Of a stretch of DNA of 64,000 bases, positions 11,674 to 23,000 are shown piece by piece. The translations under genes were made by a program, and so were the position numbers. Origin of the DNA: Sesamum alatum (taxonomy: Eukaryota; Streptophyta; Magnoliopsida; Lamiales; Pedaliaceae); contig JACGWO010000006.1 in NCBI GenBank assembly GCA_034509735.1, positions 6,897,001-6,961,000 of the forward strand, given 5' to 3'. Positions within the stretch are counted from its first letter, which is position 1; the number at the start of each line of letters is the position of its first letter. Under the pieces are notes generated by a model. The model searched no databases and had not been told where the DNA came from. It saw nothing but the letters and a program-made list of their open reading frames with translations.

Positions 11674-12300
11674 AGATGGTCTGTGAAAGACCACTTTTGT
11701 GCTAAGTCTCAAGATGCTTTTAGGTGACATGCAACCAGAAAATAGATGGTCTGTGAAAGACCACTTTGGTGCTAAGTTTTGAGACGCTTTCGGAAGGCGC
11801 ACGACCAGAAGGCAGATGGTCTGAAAAAGACCACTTTTTGTGCTAAGTCTCAAGACGCTTCTGGGTGACATGCGACCATAAAATAGATGGTTTTTGAAAT
11901 ACCATTTTGGTGCTAAGTTTTGAGACGCTTTCAGAAGACACGCGATCAGAAAGCAGATGGTCTGAAAAAGACCACTTTTTGTGCCAAGTCTCAAGATACT
12001 TTTGGGTGACATGCGACCATAAAATAGATGGTCTGTGAAAGACCACTTCGGTGCTAAGTTTTGAGACGCTTTCGGAAGACATGCGATCAGAAGGCAGATG
12101 GTTTGAAAAAGACCACTTTGTGCAGTCTCAAGACGCTTCTGGGTGACATGCGACCATAAAATAGATGGTCTGTGAAAGACCACTTTGGTGCTAAGTTTTG
12201 AGACGCTCGATCAGAAGGCAGATAGTATGAAAAAAACCATTTTTTGTGCTAAGTCTTAAGATGCTTGTGGGTGACAGACGACCAGAAGATCAGTGAAAGA
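11674..12300 (+). repeat. Tandem array A, ~70-bp unit
   Basis: Units start at 11674, 11744, 11814, 11885, 11955, 12026, 12096, 12163 and 12220, mostly 70-71 bp apart. Each opens AGATGGTCTGTGAAAGACCA, a hairpin of TGGTCT and AGACCA. Two subtypes roughly alternate: one carries TCTCAAGACGCTT with GGGTGACATGCGACCA, the other TTTTGAGACGCTTTCGGAAG. This gives a higher-order unit of about 141 bp. The last two units are shortened. Confidence 0.85.
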
Positions 12301-12454
12301 TCTAGAATAGCAGGATCTAAAAAGGATCCTTTTTGTGATTAGCTCAAACTTTGAAAGTTTTCCAGGTGTAAGGATCTGTGAAAGATCATTTAAATACAAT
12401 CGGGCTACTTAATTTCATGTGCGCAGTCGTCTACTCCTATAGGTTACGTGACAT

Positions 12455-12895
12455 CATCAAAACGATCTGAAAAAGATCGTCTCAAGTGATCTGTGAAAGA
12501 TCACCTCAAAACGATCTGAAAAAGATCACCTCAAATGATAATCTCAAAACGATCTGAAAAAGATCGTCTCAAGTGGTCTGTGAAAGATCATCTCAAAATG
12601 ATCTGGAAAAGATCATCTCAAGAGATTTGTGAAAGATCACCTCAAAACGATCTAAAAAAGATCACCTCAAAACGATCTGAAAAAGATTTGTCTCAAAACG
12701 ATCTGAAAAAGATTGTCTCAAGTTATTTGTGAAAGATCACCTCAAAACGATCTAAAAAAGATCGTCTCAAGTGATCTGTGAAAGATCACCTCAAAACGAT
12801 CTGAAAAAGATCACCTCAAAAGATAATATCAGAACGATCTGAAAAAGATCGTCTCAAGTGATCTATGAAAGATCACCTCAAAACGATTTGAAAAG
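12455..12895 (+). repeat. Tandem array B, ~24/49-bp unit
   Basis: Repeats of GATCTGAAAAAGATC alternating with GATCTGTGAAAGATC are joined by ACCTCAAAAC or GTCTCAAGT. Each unit is a 5-bp-arm hairpin. The structure resembles that of array A with GGTCT replaced by GATCT. Confidence 0.85.
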
Positions 12896-13740
12896 TTTAT
12901 GTTCAAGGTCGCGTACCTCCCGCGATGTCGCGTTATTATTTGAAAAGTTTGTTCAAGGTTGCGTACCTCCCGCGAGGTTGCATTATTATTTGAAAGATTT
13001 ATCTTCAAGGTCGCGTACCTCGCATGAGGCCGCATTAATATGAAATGTTTATGTTCAAGGTCGGGAACCTCCCATGAGGTTGCATTATTATCTGAAAGAT
13101 TTATCTTCAAGGTCGTGTACCTCCCGTGACGCCGCGTTAATCTGAAATGTTTATGTTCAAGGTTACGTACCTCCCATGAGGTCGCGTTATTATCTGAGAG
13201 ATTTATTTTCAAGGTCGCGTACCTCCCGTGAGGTTACGTTATTATCTGAAAAAGTTTATCTTCAAGGTCGCGTACCTCCTGCGAGGTCGCATTGTTATCT
13301 GGGAAAGTTTATCTTCAAGGTCGCGTACCTCCCGCGAGGTCGCATTGTTATATGGGAAACTTTATGTTCAAGGTCGCGTACCTCCCGCGAGATCGCGTTA
13401 TTATTTGAAAGATTTATCTTCAAAGTCGCGTACCTCCCGTGAGGTCGCGTTATTATCTGGAAAAGTTTATATTCAAGGTCACGTACCTCCCGCGTGATCA
13501 TGTTATTATCCAAAAAAGATTTATGTTCAAGGTCGCGTACCACCCGCGAGGTTGCGTTATTATCTGAAAAGTTTATGTTTAAGGTCGCGTACCTCCCGCG
13601 AGGTTGCATTATTACATGAAATGTTTATGTTCAAGGTCGCGTACCTCCTGCGAGGTCGCGTTATTATCTGAAAAGAGATTTATCTTCAAAAAGGTCGCGT
13701 ACCTCCCGTGAGGTCGCGTTATTATCTGAGAAAGATTCAT
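12896..13740 (+). repeat. Tandem array C, ~50-55-bp unit, about 16 copies
   Basis: The consensus-like core is AAGGTCGCGTACCTCCCGCG followed by AGGTCGCGTTATTATCTGAA and AAGTTTATGTTC. ACCTC and GAGGT form a small hairpin around CCGC. Copies differ by substitutions, often C to T or G to A within CG pairs. Open frames through this array are repeat artefacts. Confidence 0.85.
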
Positions 13741-13904
13741 TCAAGTTAAAACTCCTCCATGAGAGGTCAAAGTAGAAGGTTTTAGAAAAATGGGCAAATG
13801 ACTTCTCAAGTTATCAAAAATGGGAAGATCATCATAATAGCACTAAGACGCGACTGATTACATGATGCCTGTTCAACTTCTTCCAGTGCAATAACTTGCA
13901 CTAG

Positions 13905-13921
13905 AAGAAGTGGGGGACTAA
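13905..13921 (+). other. Polypurine tract
   Basis: GAAGAAGTGGGGGACTAA immediately precedes the 3' LTR start. It matches the tracts next to the LTRs at 6018 (minus) and 32666. Confidence 0.7.
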
Positions 13922-14309
13922 TGATAGGGGTAGTACCTCTTATATGCTGAAAAGACATAAATACCCTCAAAAAGAGGTTAAAATTGCATATGGGCCTGAT
14001 GACCTGCGTACAACACAGTCGGGTCGCTACCCGCGACCCAGCCCGGATACGCGACCCGAAACCCAAACAAGAGGACCCGAGATCTAGACCCTTGGTCTCC
14101 TGACAGCTGAAGCTTTGAGATAATGCCACATGGACCAGGCAAGTACACGCACTTGGCTCTATAAATATTCATGTTCCACCGCATTAATGGTGAGACATTT
14201 GGATGCATTCGACATATCATTCTATTTAGATCGCATTTTTGCCATCTCGAGTTTGAGCTGACTTAAGCATCGGAAGGTTTTCGTCGGAAACGATCCCGAC
14301 TAGGCTCAC
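13922..14309 (+). mobile_element. 3' LTR, truncated
   Basis: It matches the first 390 bp of the 5' LTR with about 16 substitutions and two small gaps by my count, about 4 percent. Homology stops after TAGGCTCAC, so the last 140 bp and the CA end are missing. The sequence beyond, TTAGATCGCATTTTT, repeats a word found 80 bp earlier, so a deletion or slippage event is likely. Confidence 0.8.
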
Positions 14310-14660
14310 TTAGATCGCATTTTTTGACTTAATTTTCAGTACTTTGAAAAACAAAGAAATATAATTTGTATTTTTTTTTTTTCAGAGTAGTAATTTGCAC
14401 ATATACTATATAATATGGGGATAGCATGCATTTTTACTTATTCAAAAAATTAAACTATTAAAAAACCAATCTATTTAATATTATTATGATATGTATAACC
14501 GACTGAGAATGGGTTCCATTTTGACTACCTCACCACCGAACACATTGTAGCTGCAAAATGAGCCGTGAGCTACATGTCATCGCACGAGCGTTTCCCAAGT
14601 AGCGGCTAAGCCAAGCCAATTTGTTCTTTGCAAATTCAACGTCACTATTTGTCGGTTTGA

Positions 14661-14704
<44 letters not shown>

Positions 14705-14950
14705 TGTGGTTTGGCAAGAAACATGGATCAAACATTAAACCCATCATTAAATGTACTTCACTTCACTTACTCCTAATTTTAAAAAAAGGTTTATGACAAA
14801 GACCATCTCTAGGATGTCACACTCACACATATTATATTTAATCTCAATTTTTAATAACAATCCACTTTAATTATACATTTTAAGGGTAATTATATAGTTT
14901 TCTTACGAGATTTAGTATGATTACATGCAAATTCCATATAATTTAAGTAA
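14310..14950. other. Spacer with (TC)n tract
   Basis: No gene is seen. A (TC)n microsatellite occupies 14666-14701. Confidence 0.6.
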
Positions 14951-15803
14951 GGATTAAATACAGTTATCATTCCTGAAGTATTCACCACATCTCAATTATC
15001 TTCTAATTTATTAAAACCTTAAAAAAAAGACCCTGGCATTTAATTATGAAGATTGAAAAATTCATTTTACCCTTACAAAATTTATTTTATGAAAAGAACA
15101 TTAACGGGATTTCTGAAATGCCAAAATCACCATTTGCTGAAACTTTGTCTAATTCTAGTTTTTTTTATTTATCGAGCTCTTTTGATTTTCATAATCTTAA
15201 AGTACGTGGTGCTCATTTTATTTTAGTTTCACTTCTTTGTCAAATCAAATTAAAAATAAATTTATACATGCATATATATATATATATATATTTATTTACT
15301 TCAAAAATATACAATTGATAAAATCAAAGGCCTGATGAACTAATAAAATAATATACAATTAATATATATATTATGTATATATATGTGGTAATTATATAAA
15401 TGTGGATTAATAAAATCGAAAAGGTTGATGACCTAATAAAAAAATATACAATTAATATATATTTATATATATTTGGTACTTATATAAATGTGGTAAATCT
15501 TATATTCATGTATAAATTTAATTTTAATTTGGTTTGACAAACAAGTAAAACTAAACTAAAATGAGTTCCAAGTAATTTAGGATTATCAAAATAAAAAGAG
15601 CTCGATAAACAAGTGAAATTAGAATTAAACAAAGCCCAGATAAAAAGGTGATTTTGGCATTTTCAGGAAGCAATTTTCGTAAGGGTAAAATGAACTTTTC
15701 AAACTTAGAAAGAAAAAGGTCAGGGGGGTTTGAAGGTTTTAATACTTTACGGGGATAACTGATGTAGGGTAGATACTTCAGAGGTGCTAACTGTATTTAA
15801 CCC
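14951..15803. repeat. Foldback MITE, MULE-like (copy 2 of 26-809 family)
   Basis: It starts GGATTAAATACAGTTA and ends TAACTGTATTTAACCC. The arms share long stretches with the element at 26-809, including TTGTCAAA and AAAGAGCTCGAT. The centre holds AT-rich simple repeats. I could not read a convincing target duplication. Confidence 0.75.
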
Positions 15804-15809
15804 AAAATT

Positions 15810-16190
15810 ATATTCAGTACCCCTAACGTTTGTTTTCGTCTAATAAATAGACTCATCCTTTAGTCAATAATTTTCTTTTGACCAAACTACCCTTAAAAGG
15901 GTGAAGATGTACATCCTTACGCCCATTAGTGTATGAAGATATATGAGGATAGTTTGATCAGAGAATATTTATGTGACATGCAATAAGCCAATTAATGGGT
16001 ACATATGAATTTTCATTCTTTTTTTTTTTTTTTTACTTATATCAGTAAATTCCCTGAATTTCAATAAATGGATGAATCTATTTATTAGATGAAAACAAAC
16101 GTCAGAAGTACTATATATAATTTTTTCAAACCACAATGAATCTATGTGTAATTACTCCAAATCCAAAAAAAAAAAAAAATGCCGTAATTA
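15810..16190. repeat. Partial copy of the 1473-1940 foldback
   Basis: It shares GTTTGTTTTCGTCTAATAAA near the left and ATTAGATGAAAACAAACGTC near the right, which are inverted copies of each other. Poly(T) at 16020-16034 and poly(A) tracts near 16168 and 16208 interrupt it. Confidence 0.55.
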
Positions 16191-16309
16191 TACATACTTT
16201 TTAATTCAAAAAAAAAAAAAAGACGTACCAATTACTCATTACTTCGACACCAAATACGTAAAATGAAAATGTGAATTCACGCTATTGTCTTCCATAGTTC
16301 AAGAAATAT

Positions 16310-17190
16310 TTGCGAGAGCTTCTATTTTTAAAAAAGCGATTTGGTAGAAAAAGTTGGAAGTTGTAATATAATCAAAAGTGGGTAGTATTTGTAAAAAAGT
16401 GAAAAGCAGATAAAAGCTAAATTGGTAGTGTCTGGGGAAAAAGTACTTCTAAATTAAGTTTAATTGATTAAAGATCATTTTTTTCCATGTATTAAAAAAA
16501 ATACTATTTTTTCTTAATATTTGTATTTATCTCTTGATTATAATAATTATTTTTCCTCAAACATAACAAATTTTATTTCAATTAGTATATCTCATATTTA
16601 ATTTCTTACTAAATGATTATCAATTATATTATTAAAATATTTAATACTAATGGAAAAATTGGATGTTTAATTCAATAATGTTCTCATTATATAATATAAT
16701 TGTTCATCCATGCAAAATAAATAAACTTGCACGATCGATAAAAAAAATACTTTTTTAATTAATCAAAGCAATTTAGTTTATATTTTTATACGATTTAGGA
16801 TAATATCATATAATATAGAAAATAAAATATAAAAATTTTAAAATTTTAAACATGTAAAATTATAAATTTATTAGTGATAAATTATTCAAATTATTTGAAA
16901 ATTCTAACATCAACTTTATATGAGCAATTTTTAAAATAAATTAAAAGGATAAAATCGATCTAAAATTATTATAATAAGGGTAAAGTAATATAAAAAGAAG
17001 TTGAATTAATTCACAAAAAAGTCAAAGCAACTAGAAGCATCCCCAATGTACTTCCAAATTTTGGCTTAAAAGTGCTTTTTATAGTAATTTTAAAAATAAA
17101 AAATAGCATACCAAACATTTTAAAAGTATTTTTCAACATCCAAAAATTTAGAAATTAAAAATACTTTTTAAAACTCGAACAAACACTCCC
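16310..17190. repeat. Probable foldback element, diverged
   Basis: The ends carry diverged inverted sequence: AAAAAGTACTTCTAAATTA and GCAGATAAAAGC on the left; TACTTCCAAATTTTGGC, AAAAGTGCTTTTTA and ACAAACACTCCC on the right. GGAGTGTTTGT-type ends are common in plant MITEs. The family is not assigned. Confidence 0.4.
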
Positions 17191-17751
17191 TCAGTCTCAA
17201 AATATGTATTGCTTTTTCACCTCAAAAGTATTATATATTATCTGAAAGTGAGGGGATCACGTGAAAAGGCAAAGACCCTAAATTTGTGTCTCTCTCATAC
17301 ACAAGTAATGGTGTAGTTGGAGAGCTTACACTATCACTTCTCACACCCTTGTGAATTCTAAGGCAACCCCTCCAACAAATTTTGGACCCCACTCAGACCA
17401 CTACACTTTTAGACTCAATCATGGGGTTTTAGCAACATAAAACCTTGTCTCAAATGTAAGTCCCATGATTCTTATTTGCACCCTAACACCCTTTTTGAGC
17501 TCCCCCCAAAAGGCCAATACTTTAAAGAAACAATGATAAGTGCCTTTTATAATGCAATCAAGGGCACAATTATTCTCAACTTTTTCTTCCTCTTTGAGAT
17601 AAAATATTTATGTGCATGAATACTTGTTGGTTCAGTTCACAAAAATGAATTATTTTTTAGTTAATTACTTGTGAATTCGATCCAATCTATTAATGTGAGT
17701 ATTGTGTTGATGGGTAATTTGTAAGTACTTTTATGAACAATTTATGATCGA

Positions 17752-17843
17752 GAGAACAATATGTCCTGACTCGTGATGGTGATTAGAGCGAAGGAACAAT
17801 GCCATGACTCAGTGGTGGTGATCAGAGCGAAACCATTCAATTT
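17752..17843. repeat. Short tandem duplication (~45 bp x2)
   Basis: GAGAACAATATGTCCTGACT is followed 45 bp later by GGAACAATGCCATGACTCAG. Each ends TGGTGAT(T/C)AGAGCGAA. It is non-coding. Confidence 0.65.
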
Positions 17844-18020
17844 TTTTACAACGAATAAAATATTAAGCCCTAAAGAAAGTGAATTGGATTTTTTATTTTA
17901 AATCTTGTTACATTTTCTATTCCAATTAACTTAAACACGCCACACGTACAAAGATAACATCATCTATTTTATTTAAGGAAAGATTTTATAGACCTGACAT
18001 GAAATAAAGACATCGAGAAG

Positions 18021-18440
18021 TACACAAAAGAGGGATGCTGCCAAAACATTATTGTGTGTATTACAATAAAACATCGTCGGTCAACTATTTAGACTAAAAC
18101 AACGGCAAACCAGTATAAAATTATAATTTTGCCCCTCGACAAATTGATCTGAATGTAATGTTAGGATAGATTCCGCATTGAATGCAAAAGTATCCACTGG
18201 GATGTATACGAAAGAGGGATGCTGCCCAAACAATACAATCAACTTCTACTAGAATAGTTTCTTGTGAATTATAATAAAATGTTATCCATCGACTATTTAT
18301 ACTAAAACAACTGCAAAACATTACAAAAATACAATTTTTGATCTCGACAAATTAATCTAAATGTAATGTTGGAACAGATTCCACCGTCGTACTCAAAATA
18401 TCCCATTGGGAAGTGAACAAAAGAGGGGATGTTGATAGAA
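18021..18440. repeat. Tandem repeat upstream of formin (~184-208-bp unit)
   Basis: The word AAAGAGGGATGCTGCC recurs at about 18027 and 18211, and a partial third start, AAAAGAGGGGATGTTG, lies near 18419. Each unit also contains CGACTATTTA-ACTAAAACAAC and CTCGACAAATT. The array ends about 310 bp upstream of the formin ATG, so it may lie within its promoter. Confidence 0.7.
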
Positions 18441-18751
18441 TGGTAAGTAATAGTATTAACAGAGGTTGAGCAGAGAATTAATGGAGGAGAGAAAGAGAAA
18501 GAGGACAAGAGAAACAGAAGAAATAAAGGAGGACCAGTACAACCACAACTGCCAGCCTCAGGGGTTCCTTGGAGTAGCATTAAAGACTCTCTGCTGCCAT
18601 TTTTGCTTCTTCCTTTCTTCTCTACTGCTACACCCTACACTACAGTTACACCATCCACAAACAAACTTCTCTACTCCTTTTAAGCTGAAAGCTCTGGATC
18701 ATAACATGAGATTGAGAAGAATTTTTTCTCTATGATTTTGGATCCAAGAAC

Positions 18752-21665
18752 ATGGGTCATGCTTCCCATCTTCTCCACATGTTTTTCTTCGTCATTCTGT
18801 TTGTTATTTCTTGCTATTTCACCCACATTTTCATCGCGAATTTCTCGCTCGATGCAGATGGGAGTGATGGGAGTTATCTAAGACGAAGAAATCAAGATCA
18901 GAAGTTCAGATTTTTGCTGGGGTTTAAGAGTTTCAGCATTGGGGAATCAAGGAATGGTGGTTCTGCTTATTTCTCGCCGGCGCCGGCGCCGGCTCCTGTG
19001 CCTGGTGGGCCGACTATTGCTCCAGCTCCTTCTCCGCCGCCGCGGTCGCATCTGTACCACAGCCACCCGCCGTCCCACCACCGGCATTCAATCCCGGAAG
19101 CCCATAAGGTACAGAGGAAGAATCGAGAGAGAGCGGCGAGAGTGTTGACGGCGGTTCTTGCATCTGCCGGAGGAGTTACCTTTGTTTTATGTGCGATTGC
19201 GCTGTTTTTCCTGTGTCTGAAATTCAAGAAACAGAAGAGGAGAAAGCGGAGAAGCAGAGTTACATCGAAGTTTAGTGTGAGTTCGCAAGTGAAAAAGGTG
19301 AGCTCTGATCCGGGCCTTGATCTTTTCTACCTGAATTCATTACAATCTGCTTTGGAACCGGAGAAATGTTGTATGAAACTGAGTTCCAGCACTGAGAAAA
19401 CAGGGGATGAGAGAGAAGGGTCGAACAAGAAGCTCATGAACTCAGAATGTGAGAGTGGTAGGTGCTCTTCTTCCTATGGAGAAATCACCACTGTGCATGA
19501 GATTTCAGAGGCATTCAAGAGTGAAAATCATCATCAAGAACGGGTAATTCCTGAAGAAGAAGTTGAGAGATTTGATAATGAAATTGTTCATGAGGAAGCT
19601 CGTTCATCTGATGATGATGATGAATCTTTCCATTCTTTCTGTGATTCACATTCGTCTCAGTTAAGACTTTCCGATGCTTCAGATATTGTATGCCAAGATG
19701 AAGTTAAGGAGACACGTATACAGATTCCAGAGTCTAACCCCATTTTATCAGCTTCCCCGCCACCGCCACCACCGCCGCCGCCACCACGATTCGTGCCTCT
19801 TCCGCTTGTCTCTTGTTCAAAGAAAACGAAACCCAACCTTCTGAATTCATCCGCATTGTCGAGTTTATCTAAAAGTAGTTTGCCAGCAACCGCAGCTATT
19901 CCTTCCGCTCCGCCGGCCGGAATTCCTCCTCCACCGTGTCCACCTCCGCTTTCAAAAGGCAATGCGCCACCTCCTCCGCCACCGCAGCTCAATCAGCAAA
20001 TGCCTTTAGGAAAAGACGGATCTCCGTTGGCGAAGCTCAAACCGCTCCACTGGGACAAAGTTCGAGCTGCTCCAAATCGTTCCACAGTGTGGGACAAGCT
20101 GCGGTCCAGCTCGTTTGAGTAAGACATTGCATTTGCTCGATGATCAAAAGTGAAAATTTCATAACTTTATTGTTCTTGTTCGAGTTGTTTACGATTATGA
20201 GACGTGTTACAGATTTGATGAAGAGATGATTGAGTCTCTTTTCGGTTACAACCTGCAAAACTCGATCAAGAACGACGAGGCGAAGAGCAAAACTCCATCC
20301 CCGAGCAAGCACGTTCTCGAGCCAAAGAGGCTGCAGAACATCACCATTCTTTCCAAAGCCTTGAATGTGACTGCAGAGCAAGTCTGCGGGGCTTTAATCC
20401 GAGGTGTGAAATCAAGATTCATCATTGAAGTCCCAATTTATAATGTTTTATAGTTAATTTTGATTACTAGAACCATTTAAACGTGATCGAACGTAACAAG
20501 GAGGAACACTAATTGGAACGATGAACGTGTGTAAGAATGGCATCTTTGTCGTTGTAACGAGATGTTGATTGTTCTGGTGGTTGTTTTGTTCATTATTTGT
20601 ATGTTAACAGGGGACGGCTTGTCATTGCAAGATTTAGAAGCGCTCTCAAAGATGGTGCCGACGAAGGAAGAAGAAGCTAAGCTTGCAAACTACAAAGGCG
20701 ATATATTTGAGTTGGGATCGGCAGAGAAGTTAGTAATGGCGATGCTTAAGATACCGTTTGCTTTTCCAAGAATCGAAGCGATGCTGTATCGTGAAACGTT
20801 CGAAGATGAGGTTCTCCATCTCAGAAAATCATTCTCAATGCTTGAGGTAAACAAGAATGAATCTTGAAAACTGAATATCATCATATCATGAGTAGTACAA
20901 TCTTGTAAAGAATCGTCGAACTTGTATTGTTATTAGGAGGCGTGCAAGGAACTCAGATCGAGCCGGCTCTTCCTAAAACTACTCGAGGCAGTGCTCAAAA
21001 CGGGAAACAGGATGAACGTCGGTACAATAAGAGGAGGAGCAAAGGCTTTCAAGCTTGACGCCCTTCTCAAGCTGGCTGATGTGAAGGGAACAGATGGAAA
21101 AACGACGCTCCTGCATTTCGTTGTCCAAGAAATCATCCGGTCCGAGGGGTTAAGAGTGTCGGAAAGCATCATGGGCAAAATCAATCAGAGAAGCAAGAGT
21201 GGAAACATCGAAGATAAAGAAGAGAACTACAGGAGAATGGGCCTAGATCTTGTGTCGGGCTTGACCACTGAGCTCTGCAATGCCAAGAAAACGGCTACCA
21301 TCGACCTGGATGTTCTTGCAAGCTCGGTGACAAACTTAGCAGACGGCATGCGTAAGCTGCAAACTCTTGTGGAGAAGGATATGATCATGGAGGAGAAAAA
21401 TGGCAGCTTTGTGAGTTCGATGAGATCGTTTCTGAAACAAGCGGAAACAAAGCTGAAGGAACTGGAGGAGGATGAGAATCGAGTGATGATGAATGTTAGA
21501 GAGATCACTGAGTATTTTCATGGAGATGTGAGCAAAGACGAGTCAAATCCGCTCCGGATTTTTGTAATTGTTAGAGATTTTTTAAGCATGTTAGACCATG
21601 TCTGCAAAGAGCTTAGAAGCTCGAAAACGCCCCGTAGTCCTAATCCTCTAGCCCCCTTCCGGTAG
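18752..21665 (+). CDS. Class I formin (FH1/FH2 actin nucleator), four exons
   Basis: Inferred exons are 18752-20118, 20213-20403, 20611-20846 and 20937-21665, all with GT-AG introns, giving about 840 residues. Order: N-terminal hydrophobic signal or anchor (about 7-31), extracellular Pro-rich stretch (75-98), transmembrane helix (131-157) followed by a basic stop-transfer [11 protein letters not shown], acidic linker, FH1 poly-Pro (336-412), then FH2 from about 424. FH2 hallmarks are [46 protein letters not shown] and LLHFVVQEI. Class I plant formins sit in the plasma membrane, contact the wall with the Pro-rich ectodomain, and nucleate or cap actin. The first Met before the hydrophobic segment is taken as the start; a stop precedes it upstream. 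All domains look intact. Which of the plant class I paralogues it matches was not decided. Confidence 0.93.
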
Positions 21666-21829
21666 ATTAGATTGCTCGCCTTGTGTTATAGTTTTCTACT
21701 TCATCTACCATGGTGGATGAAATATGTGTAACATATTTCAAATTCTAATGAGATGTGAAAAGGTTTTCTTTCTTTTTTGAAGTAAAAAAGAAAATGGGAT
21801 TGTAGGGCTGTACCATATAGACCTGTCAG

Positions 21830-22310
21830 AAAGTATTGCGCCGGCACTTGGTGCGGTGGTCAGGACCCTACAGCTGACGAACAACCGTTAAAAATCAAAA
21901 TCTAACTGCGCGGGAATCAACATTTCATAAAATTGTTAAGAAAGATTGCGTTTGTGCTTGCACAGTGGTTAATGTCCTTATAGCTAATCGACGGTCAAGA
22001 ACAACCTAGGCCTGACTCAACCACGTGGAAATCAACAATCGATAGAACCGCAAAGGATAATTGCCTTTATGCTTGTGAGGCAGTCAAGGTCACTACAACT
22101 GACTAATAGTCCTTAAAAATCGATATCTGATTACGTGAGGTCCGACATACATATCAAGACGTACGATTAATCCCACTAAACGTCTTAACATGAATTAACT
22201 GCAATTATAACTGATTAATGATCCTTAAGAATCAATATCTGATTTCTGATTACGTGAAAATCGACACACGTATCAAAACGCACAATTAACCCCTTTATAC
22301 GTATCGACAA
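21830..22310. repeat. Degenerate tandem repeats downstream of formin
   Basis: About four diverged units of 100-130 bp share the order TTG(C/T)...GCTTG, GTGG(T/C)..., CTGACTAAT or similar, TTAAAAATC, AT(C)TGA(T)TACGTG and AATC(A/G)ACA. The last two units are clearest (22100-22310: TCAATATCTGATT, ATTACGTGAAAATCGACA). Origin unknown. Confidence 0.5.
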
Positions 22311-22822
22311 GAATATAGTAACATCCTACTCTAAATTGTTAGGCCACAAGGCCCACAACATTTGATGGCATGTGTAAAGGTTTCCAACATTGCTTCTGTG
22401 TTGACAGTCTACAAGTTATCATTTTGACTTTAGCCCAGTGAAGAAGAAACATATTCTATTTTTGCATGAAGAGGTCGGAAAAAGCACACACCAAAAATAA
22501 GACATAAGATTCTCTGACCATATGCTTTGATGTTATTGCTATCGGTGTAGCATGGAGTGATCGATGCAGACAGGATCATAATTTGACTTATTGTCTTAAC
22601 AACACATACCATCCTTAGCTACTAATTCACCATCATTATTTCATGCTACCAGCTTTTTGGATACTGTTCATGTGGATTTATGAGTTTTGGGCGTGTACAA
22701 TATAATGTTTCAACTATATCTACATCCATACCTAAGATCTGATAGTCTATGAATTATTATGTCACTTCTATTCATGTGATCATAGAAACTATAACATTAA
22801 ATTAAGTGATGAATTAATATAA

Positions 22823-22991
22823 GGGTAAATTACATCTACCTTTTTTGAGGTTTGGTATAATTACAAATAACTTCTCGTTGTTTGAAAAATTACAAATACC
22901 CCCTGAGGTAGAGGATATTTGTAATTTTTCAAACAACGAGGAATTATTTGTAATTATGCCAAACCTCAGGAGAAGTAGATATAATTTACCC
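22823..22991. repeat. MULE-like MITE, 169-bp deletion derivative
   Basis: It begins GGGTAAATTACATCTACC and ends with the complement. It is flanked by identical 9-mers TTAATATAA (22814-22822 and 22992-23000). It is an almost pure hairpin and shares both ends with the 428-bp elements at 29261 and 34630, lacking their middle. Confidence 0.88.
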
Positions 22992-23000
22992 TTAATATAA

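Larger units (their letters stand above)
8804..14309 (+). mobile_element. Degenerate Tat-like Ty3/gypsy LTR retrotransposon
   Basis: Order seen: 5' LTR, primer-binding site, gag, protease and reverse-transcriptase fragments, three tandem-repeat arrays, polypurine tract, truncated 3' LTR. Ty3/gypsy placement rests on the gag type, the primer site and the RT fragment. The Tat placement rests on the array between pol and the 3' LTR, the protease sequence style and the polypurine tract shared with the aORF-bearing elements nearby. Most of RT, all of RNase H and all of integrase are absent, so it cannot move by itself. No antisense ORF is present. A target-site duplication cannot be read because the 3' end is lost. 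Confidence 0.8.

Noticed and set aside
11641..12183. A 180-residue minus-strand open frame
   Set aside because: It runs through the ~70-bp tandem array, so its repeated peptide merely reflects the array.
12829..13609. Several open frames on both strands with repeated peptide units
   Set aside because: They are translations of tandem array C; no start context, domain or homologous protein is apparent.
11674..13740. CRISPR-like array
   Set aside because: Units are contiguous, with no unique spacers, and lie inside a plant retrotransposon.
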